This document shows, piece by piece, positions 19,081 through 23,669 of a stretch of DNA of 23,669 bases; within the stretch, counting starts at the first letter, position 1; each line of letters begins with the position of its first letter. The translations under genes were made by a program, and so were the position numbers. Source of the stretch: a virus; the IMG/VR virus record IMGVR_UViG_3300021171_000168, positions 1 through 23,669 of that record. One strand, written 5' to 3'. The notes beneath the pieces were generated by a model. It saw nothing but the letters and a program-made list of their open reading frames with translations. It was not told where the DNA came from and searched no databases.

Positions 19081-20347
19081 AGATCTCACGATCGCGCAGG
19101 AGTTGGGCCAGCGCGTGAGCCAGTTCGAGGCGGCGCTGGCCGGGTCCGGCATCAGCCCGAAAAAGTTTGTCCGCGTCATCATGACGGCGGTCGCCCTTAA
19201 TCCGGAACTGCTCAACTGCAACCGTCGCAGCCTGATGAACGCGGCCATGAAGGCGGCGAGCGACGGGCTCGTGCCGGACGGGCATGACGGCGCCCTAGTC
19301 GCCTTCGACGGCCAAGTCACTTGGATGCCGATGGTTGCCGGCGTCAGAAAGAAGGTGCGCCGGTCGGGCGAGGTCACCTCATGGGACGTGACGGCAGTCT
19401 TCCAGAAGGATCACTTCGACTACGAGTTGGGCGATGCCCCCTTCATCCGCCACAAGCCCTACATGGCCCCCGAGCTGGAGCGTGGTGCGGACGAAGACGA
19501 CGCCGCTTTCAACAAGCGCTTGCGTCAGCATCTCGATCATGGGCTGCTGACCCACGTCTATTCCGTCGCAACGATAAAGGGTGGGGACAAGTCGCGTGAC
19601 GTCATGACCCGCGCCGAGGTCGAATTGGTCCGCGATACCTATGCCCGGAAGAACCGCAAGGGTGAGTTCAGCCCCGCGTGGCGCAAGAGCTTCCCCGAGA
19701 TGGCGAAGAAGACGGTCGCGCGGCGTCACGCCAAGCAGCTCCCAATGTCGAGCGACATCCTAGGTTTGTTATCACGGGATGATGAGCTATATGATGTTGA
19801 CCGAGATCGCGCGGACCGGGTTCAGGCCCCGCGCGTACTGTCAGACCGCCTAGATTTTCTCGTAGGAGTCGATCCCGAGACCGGCGAATTTCCCGCTTCT
19901 GACGATGGGGTGTCGACTCCCCCGTCCGAGGAACGCGCGGGTCCCGATGAAGGTGACGGAGTAGGCGCCGAAACCGAGGGACCCGCGCACACATCGTTCG
20001 CGGAATCTGGAGCCTCGATTCCCCTGGCTCCGGATGCTGGCGACCAGGGGGCTCCCCGCTCTTCGGTCGTCACGCCCGAGCCGGATCAGCCGCAATCATC
20101 CGGTTCGCAAGCGCCGCCGGGAGCGGCGAAAACCCCCTCGCAAGCTCCCGGCGGGACAACCCGTAAACGCACAGAGCGTTCTGATCTCCTGACGCCGTCG
20201 ATCGAGATGCGCGGCGCGGACATGGCCCAGAAGGGCAGGCCAGAACTTGAGAAGTGGGTGAATGAACTACCCCCGGACGAGATGGCTCGGATCTCGCTCG
20301 CCCAGCTCAAAGCATGGCGCGTCGTCGCCGACAAGGTGGGGGTTTAA
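19064..20347 (+). CDS. recT: RecT-family single-strand annealing protein
   Basis: A 427-residue protein. Residues about 1-250 match RecT: ALNPELLNCNRRSLMNAAMK, AASDGLVPDGHDGALVAF, WMPMVAGVRKKVRRSGEV, and the late SPAWRKSFPEMAKKTVARRH. It would coat single-stranded DNA made by the YqaJ nuclease and promote annealing and strand invasion. Residues about 255-365 are a disordered linker rich in Pro, Glu, Gly and Ser, followed by a short helical domain, making it longer than most RecT proteins (about 270-330). That tail may hold a partner-binding motif. Confidence 0.88.
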   Translation: MMAESRDLTIAQELGQRVSQFEAALAGSGISPKKFVRVIMTAVALNPELLNCNRRSLMNAAMKAASDGLVPDGHDGALVAFDGQVTWMPMVAGVRKKVRRSGEVTSWDVTAVFQKDHFDYELGDAPFIRHKPYMAPELERGADEDDAAFNKRLRQHLDHGLLTHVYSVATIKGGDKSRDVMTRAEVELVRDTYARKNRKGEFSPAWRKSFPEMAKKTVARRHAKQLPMSSDILGLLSRDDELYDVDRDRADRVQAPRVLSDRLDFLVGVDPETGEFPASDDGVSTPPSEERAGPDEGDGVGAETEGPAHTSFAESGASIPLAPDAGDQGAPRSSVVTPEPDQPQSSGSQAPPGAAKTPSQAPGGTTRKRTERSDLLTPSIEMRGADMAQKGRPELEKWVNELPPDEMARISLAQLKAWRVVADKVGV

Positions 20348-20686
20348 ATGGCCGGACGTCTCGATCTCAACCGCAGCTATAATTTCGTCGACAAGCACTC
20401 GATCGTGGACGAGCTGCGCACCGCGATTCAGGACAGCGGCGAGCCGGTCGAGTGGATCGCCCACAGCGCGGGCGTACACCGCGCAACGATCGATGCGTGG
20501 CTCACCGGCAAGACGCGCAAGCCATACTCATCCAGCCTGGAGGCGGTCGCGCGCGCCCTCGGCAAACATCTCTCGCTGGCCGATGGCGTCCTGCATCTCG
20601 TTGACCCGCCGCCACCCGTGTCGCCGCGCAACCTCGCCTCAGTTCGGCACGTCATCCAGATGAGCAAATACGCGAGGCGCTCGTGA
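20348..20686 (+). CDS. XRE-type helix-turn-helix regulator
   Basis: A 112-residue protein. A HTH lies at about residues 35-75 (VEWIAHSAGVHRATIDAWLT, then SSLEAVARALGKHL). The C-terminus is basic with a Pro-rich joint. It starts right after recT. It could control the recombination operon or serve as a Cro partner of the repressor at 17045. Confidence 0.78.
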   Translation: MAGRLDLNRSYNFVDKHSIVDELRTAIQDSGEPVEWIAHSAGVHRATIDAWLTGKTRKPYSSSLEAVARALGKHLSLADGVLHLVDPPPPVSPRNLASVRHVIQMSKYARRS

Positions 20687-20784
20687 GTCCGCCGTTTATG
20701 ATGAGACTCGCCATCATCCTGATGGCGGCGAACGTCGCGGGGCTCATCTGGACGTTCATCATGTGGGAGGCTGGCAGGCTGTGA
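20683..20784 (+). CDS. Tiny membrane protein
   Basis: A 33-residue protein from a GTG at 20683 (MSPPFMMRLAIILMAANVAG) with one hydrophobic helix and a short tail (MWEAGRL). GTGA overlaps join it to both neighbours, which supports translation despite its size. Function unknown. Confidence 0.55.
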   Translation: MSPPFMMRLAIILMAANVAGLIWTFIMWEAGRL

Positions 20785-20999
20785 AGACGAAGGAGGAGTG
20801 GCTCGCCGATCTGAAGGCTAGGGCGCTGGAGCTGGCGCGCGCCGGGGATCTCCAGCATGCGGTCAGCATCGTGGGCGTCGAGGTAAATCGCCGGCAGGAC
20901 ATGAAGGTCCACCACGCCCAGATCTTGGCCGGGACCATGCACGCGATGAGCGAAGACCGGGAGAAGGTCATCGACTGGATCGAGTCGATCCAGTGCTGA
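20781..20999 (+). CDS. Small hypothetical helical protein
   Basis: A 72-residue protein (MKTKEEWLADLKARALELAR), nearly all helical. The GTG at 20781 has GGAGG about 10 bases upstream and overlaps the preceding stop. Function unknown. Confidence 0.68.
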   Translation: MKTKEEWLADLKARALELARAGDLQHAVSIVGVEVNRRQDMKVHHAQILAGTMHAMSEDREKVIDWIESIQC

Positions 21000-21217
21000 C
21001 GTGGCTCCAGTGGACGACTCTCGCGTTGCAAATCTGGATTCTGTTCATGGTCGCCGGGAGCGCTTGGTACGCATTCAAGACGAGGAAGAACATCGGGGCA
21101 CTGCTGAGCGCGCTGATCGTCTATCGGCGCGAGGTCGAGTGGATGACAGCGCGGCTGGAGGCGCTGGAAAAGAAGGGGCAAGGGAATGGCCGAGTCGAAG
21201 CAAGTCGCGGAAAATGA
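20993..21217 (+). CDS. Small membrane protein with cytoplasmic coiled tail
   Basis: A 74-residue protein. One membrane helix at about residues 5-27 (WTTLALQIWILFMVAGSAWY) is followed by a basic stop-transfer segment and a helical tail (REVEWMTARLEALEKKG). GTG start at 20993 overlapping the previous stop. Size and topology resemble holin/spanin-like or other phage membrane proteins, but lysis genes are not evident nearby. Confidence 0.65.
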   Translation: MLTWLQWTTLALQIWILFMVAGSAWYAFKTRKNIGALLSALIVYRREVEWMTARLEALEKKGQGNGRVEASRGK

Positions 21218-21443
21218 TCTGATTCAGGTCAACGAGGAGGGGCCGATGAACTGGTTCCGCTGTATTCTCGTGGTCGATGAGGTGAAGAGCTGGGGCGTGC
21301 AGGCCTACGCGATCATCCCGCAGGCGCGGGACAAGACCTCGGCCGACGCCTTCCTGCGGCTTGAATGGAATGAGTTCGATACGCTGGGCGCCAAGTCTCT
21401 TTTTGTCGCCTGGGGCAAGCAAACGGAGGAGGAGAGCACATGA
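21186..21443 (+). CDS. Hypothetical protein
   Basis: An 85-residue acidic protein (MAESKQVAENDLIQVNEEGP) with a strand-rich centre (MNWFRCILVVDEVKSWGVQA). It overlaps the previous gene by 32 bases; AAGGGG lies just upstream. Function unknown. Confidence 0.68.
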   Translation: MAESKQVAENDLIQVNEEGPMNWFRCILVVDEVKSWGVQAYAIIPQARDKTSADAFLRLEWNEFDTLGAKSLFVAWGKQTEEEST

Positions 21444-22099
21444 CTGGACCGATCACAGCATTCTTCACCGCGCTCGTTGGGAGCGCGATTCTTTCGCGAC
21501 CGAAGCTGCCCGAGCTGGAACCCGATAAGCTGAAGGCTCTGTCGGCGGATTTTGTGCGCTTGCGCGCCGACCGCAACCGGCTGCTTGAAGAGAACACGCG
21601 GTTGCGAGTGTGCCTCGATGCGGCCCGCGCCGATCGCAATCAGAGCGACGCCCAGCTGCGCGCGCTCCGAGAGGTGCACATGGTGCTCCTCCAGAGGTTC
21701 GCGGAGGAACAGGCGGTGCGCCTTGAGCGCGAACGCGATCTGGTCGAGATGGACGCGCGGCTGTCGCGCGAACGGATCGATTCCAAGCGATCTCAAGCGC
21801 CTCGGCATTTGCCGGTGCCGCCCGCGCCGCTGACCGAGGGACCCAGGCCTGTGCCGGTGCCGGCCCCGCTAACCCAGGTGCAGGCGCAGGAGTTGAGCGC
21901 GCAGGCGCTGGCCCAGATCAAGCAGATGTCGGCGATGCGCGAGCCGCCGCTGATGCCCGTGATCTCGGACAGTTTGCAAGTCGCGATGCGGCAGATGGAC
22001 GCCTTCATCTGCAATTGCGCGCCGGGACGCCACGAGCTGTTCGTGCGTCCATCACCGAGCGACGTCGAGCGCGATTACGAGGCGCTGTTCGGCAAGTAG
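21440..22099 (+). CDS. Coiled-coil protein with N-terminal hydrophobic anchor
   Basis: A 219-residue protein. The first 18 residues (MTGPITAFFTALVGSAIL) are hydrophobic and may be a signal anchor. Residues about 30-110 form a charged coiled coil (ADRNRLLEENTRLRVCLDAA), followed by a proline-rich linker (about 118-145) and a C-terminal domain with two Cys (FICNCAPGRHELF). Function unknown; a scaffold or membrane-linked role is possible. Confidence 0.7.
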   Translation: MTGPITAFFTALVGSAILSRPKLPELEPDKLKALSADFVRLRADRNRLLEENTRLRVCLDAARADRNQSDAQLRALREVHMVLLQRFAEEQAVRLERERDLVEMDARLSRERIDSKRSQAPRHLPVPPAPLTEGPRPVPVPAPLTQVQAQELSAQALAQIKQMSAMREPPLMPVISDSLQVAMRQMDAFICNCAPGRHELFVRPSPSDVERDYEALFGK

Positions 22100-22110
22100 T
22101 AAAAACCAAC

Positions 22111-22129
22111 GGGGCCGTGCGGCGGCCCC
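22111..22129 (+). other. Leader hairpin
   Basis: GGGGCCG (22111-22117) pairs with CGGCCCC (22123-22129) around TGCGG, in the 41-base gap before the ATG at 22141. No T tract; the ribosome binding site AAGGGG follows at once. Confidence 0.4.
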
Positions 22130-22140
22130 AAGGGGATCAC

Positions 22141-22668
22141 ATGAGTCGAGAATGCGGGAGCTGCACGCTCTGTTGTAAATTGCTGCCCGTAAAGGGGATC
22201 AACAAGCCGTCAAACACGCGCTGCAAATTTCAGCGGCACACTGGCTGCCAAGTCTACCACAGGCCTGAGAAAGGCTTCCCGTGGGAGTGCGGGATGTGGA
22301 ATTGCGTCTGGCTTCAGGGCGATGACACGGGCGATCTGCGCCGCCCTGACCGAAGCCATTACGTAATTGATGTCATGCCAGACTTCGTCACGGCACAGGA
22401 CGCCAAGCATGGCGAGATCCGAATCCCCGCCGTCCAGATCTGGTGCGACCCTAAGTTCCCCAATGCCCATCGTGATCCGGAACTGCGGGCATGGCTGATT
22501 CGGCGCACCGGATTCGTCGGCCTCGTCCGCTTCGACGGCGAGAAGGGGCTCGTGCTTATCCCGCCGTACATGATGGAAAACGGCGAATGGCTTGAGAAGT
22601 CGCAGGGCAATGTCGTGGAGGGCAATCATTCGTTCGGCCAAGTCCTTGACGCTCTGAGTGGCGCATGA
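22141..22668 (+). CDS. Cys-rich metal-binding protein (YkgJ-like)
   Basis: A 175-residue protein. The N-terminus has CxxCxxCC (Cys5, 8, 11, 12 in CGSCTLCCKLLPV), then Cys28, Cys36, Cys50 and Cys55 (GFPWECGMWNC). This spacing is that of the YkgJ/Fe-Zn cluster-binding family, so a metal or iron-sulfur centre is likely. The C-terminal half is alpha/beta. Its role in a phage is unknown. The start follows AAGGGGATCAC. Confidence 0.75.
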   Translation: MSRECGSCTLCCKLLPVKGINKPSNTRCKFQRHTGCQVYHRPEKGFPWECGMWNCVWLQGDDTGDLRRPDRSHYVIDVMPDFVTAQDAKHGEIRIPAVQIWCDPKFPNAHRDPELRAWLIRRTGFVGLVRFDGEKGLVLIPPYMMENGEWLEKSQGNVVEGNHSFGQVLDALSGA

Positions 22669-22946
22669 GACGGGCCGCGTTCGCTGTGATCGCCATCACA
22701 CTGGCGACCGAGCCGGCCGCCGCCCATTGCTATCGCGTTTGGCGGTATCCGACGCCGCAGCGCTGCTTCACCGCCTATGCACCAGAGGCGCTCCAGCATC
22801 GCGCCGAGGAGCAAAGCCACGACTGGAACATCGAGATCACCAAGCTGCCACCAGCCTGGAACCTCGACGAGCACATCGAGGTCACCGTGCCGGAAGACCC
22901 CGATCGGGCCAGGGGGCTCATTAAACTAAAGGAACAACTCAAATGA
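22665..22946 (+). CDS. Small secreted protein
   Basis: A 93-residue protein with a clear Sec signal peptide (MRRAAFAVIAITLATEPAAA, cleavage after Ala-Ala-Ala about residue 20). The mature start HCYRVWRYPTPQRC has two Cys that could form a disulfide in the periplasm. Proteins of this form recur in alphaproteobacterial phages with no known role; superinfection or envelope modification is a guess. Confidence 0.72.
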   Translation: MRRAAFAVIAITLATEPAAAHCYRVWRYPTPQRCFTAYAPEALQHRAEEQSHDWNIEITKLPPAWNLDEHIEVTVPEDPDRARGLIKLKEQLK

Positions 22947-23224
22947 GTGACGATAGCCAAGTGCATCTCGTTGAGCAAAGCTCGTTTAGGCGCATGCTCG
23001 GCGCCATCCCGCCGTCCGATAAGGAGATCCATGGCGATGCGGATCTCGGCATCGCCGCCGCCGCCAACGGGGACGCGATAAAGCGCTCCGAAGCGCGCCG
23101 GGACGCCATCCTGGCGGTGGCGCTGGCGATCAAGCGACGCGGCGAGAACCCGGTCACGGACTGGACGACGAAGGACACGGACGTCGCCTACAGCATCGCC
23201 GACATGCTGGTCGCCTTGTCATGA
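22943..23224 (+). CDS. Hypothetical protein
   Basis: A 93-residue, mainly helical protein (MSDDSQVHLVEQSSFRRMLG) with an Ala-rich centre (AAAANGDAIKRSEARRDAIL). ATGA overlap with the previous gene. Function unknown. Confidence 0.68.
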   Translation: MSDDSQVHLVEQSSFRRMLGAIPPSDKEIHGDADLGIAAAANGDAIKRSEARRDAILAVALAIKRRGENPVTDWTTKDTDVAYSIADMLVALS

Positions 23225-23254
23225 ACACCGCTCGCCTACAAACGGAGTCGAACC

Positions 23255-23470
23255 ATGTCGCGAGAAGAGGATGAACGGCGCGCTAGAGCCATTGCGCTGG
23301 AAAACGAAGAACACGACAAGCTCGCCAAGCGCAAATATGAAGCGCGGATGAAACGGGAAGGCAATCAGCCAAAGCCGAGGGAGACTAGGCTCGCGACAGA
23401 GCGGGACTCCGGAGGCACGGTCGGTGACGCCGCTTGGAACACCATGCATTTGTGGAGCGGCAAGCAGTGA
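23255..23470 (+). CDS. Small highly charged protein, last gene of the operon
   Basis: A 71-residue protein (MSREEDERRARAIALENEEH) that begins as a charged single helix and ends in DAAWNTMHLWSGKQ. The start follows GGAGTCGAAC. Upstream bases 23234-23253 nearly repeat the 3' flank of hammerhead 1. Function unknown. Confidence 0.68.
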   Translation: MSREEDERRARAIALENEEHDKLAKRKYEARMKREGNQPKPRETRLATERDSGGTVGDAAWNTMHLWSGKQ

Positions 23471-23478
23471 GGAACTTC

Positions 23479-23510
23479 CCCCGCGCTAGGTAGTTATCCC
23501 TAGCGCGGGG
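23479..23510 (+). terminator. Strong 12-bp hairpin at the operon end
   Basis: CCCCGCGCTAGG (23479-23490) pairs perfectly with CCTAGCGCGGGG (23499-23510); the loop is 8 bases. It lies 8 bases after the last stop, as a terminator would, but no T tract follows on either strand. It may act as an RNA 3' end protector or a DNA site. Confidence 0.5.
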
Positions 23511-23669
23511 TGCAAAACAAAACGTGCAAATCCCCGAGAGCCGCGCTATAGGCGTGGAATTGGCTGGGTCCCACAACCTAGCCATGTCAGCCCCCCTTGC
23601 ACCGCCCTTGCGGGGGGCGACTTGGGAGGCCGCCTTCTCTAGATTTTACCTCCTACGGAAGTGCGGCCT
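23511..23669. other. Structured non-coding end of the window
   Basis: No convincing gene. Three further hairpins are visible: GGCTGGGT/ACCTAGCC (23562-23583, one wobble), GCCCCCC/GGGGGGC (23590-23618) and an 11-bp stem with one bulge (23627-23637 with 23658-23669), whose loop contains ACCTCCT, the anti-Shine-Dalgarno sequence. TGCAAA occurs twice near 23511-23530. Confidence 0.45.

Noticed and set aside
18217-19377. 386-codon minus-strand frame
   Set aside because: Antisense to the YqaJ nuclease and RecT, whose motifs are clear; typical long shadow in GC-rich DNA.
23385-23585. 66-codon minus-strand frame near the right end
   Set aside because: Runs through the perfect 12-bp hairpin and the end of gene 23255-23470; no ribosome binding site.
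1-23669. tRNA, rRNA or insertion sequence
   Set aside because: No cloverleaf, rRNA-like segment, transposase or terminal inverted repeats recognised by eye.

Overview
The window is GC-rich, very gene-dense and looks like the early and regulatory part of a temperate tailed phage or prophage of an alphaproteobacterium (a Rhizobiales-type host is my inference from the protein style; I cannot name a species). The evidence is a terminase-small-subunit-like gene running off the left edge, a YqaJ/RecT recombination pair, a DnaG-type primase beside a RepA-like hexameric helicase, an SNF2 helicase, a RuvC-like resolvase, a GapR-like protein, a CI/Cro-like repressor with divergent promoters, and dozens of small overlapping genes (ATGA, GTGA and TTGA junctions). 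No capsid or tail genes are present; they would lie to the left, beyond the terminase gene.

Layout. 1-495: partial terminase-like gene on the minus strand. 496-1268: non-coding region with GGGAC motifs and inverted repeats. 1269-2222: plus-strand cluster of small zinc-binding proteins. 2223-2685: a second non-coding control region with GGGAC boxes phased at 11 bp and a promoter. 2686-9358: long plus-strand operon (small unknown proteins plus the SNF2 helicase at 4698-6713). 9355-10093: minus-strand methyltransferase and a small LuxR-type HTH protein. 10092-10295: one small plus-strand gene. 10445-17045: minus-strand replication operon (repressor, GapR-like, RuvC-like, primase, helicase, then small Cys-rich proteins). 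17046-17268: divergent immunity/promoter region. 17269-23470: plus-strand recombination operon (YqaJ exonuclease, RecT, HTH regulator, small membrane proteins, Cys-rich protein, secreted protein). 23471-23669: non-coding, four strong hairpins.

The most striking element is a pair of type II hammerhead ribozymes on the plus strand at 3258-3313 and 3672-3725. Each begins on the base after a stop codon. All core nucleotides are present (GAAA, GUC, CUGAUGA), and stems I and III differ between copies by compensating changes. Together they bracket one gene (3330-3671), so self-cleavage would release a 412-nt RNA. The two ends of that RNA could rebuild a complete hammerhead and possibly ligate into a circle.

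Other regulatory signatures are an extended Shine-Dalgarno motif GGAGTCGAA reused before many genes, a 23-bp element repeated upstream of two promoters, hairpins directly ahead of ribosome binding sites, and TTGCA-N5-TGCAA operators next to an apparently leaderless repressor gene.
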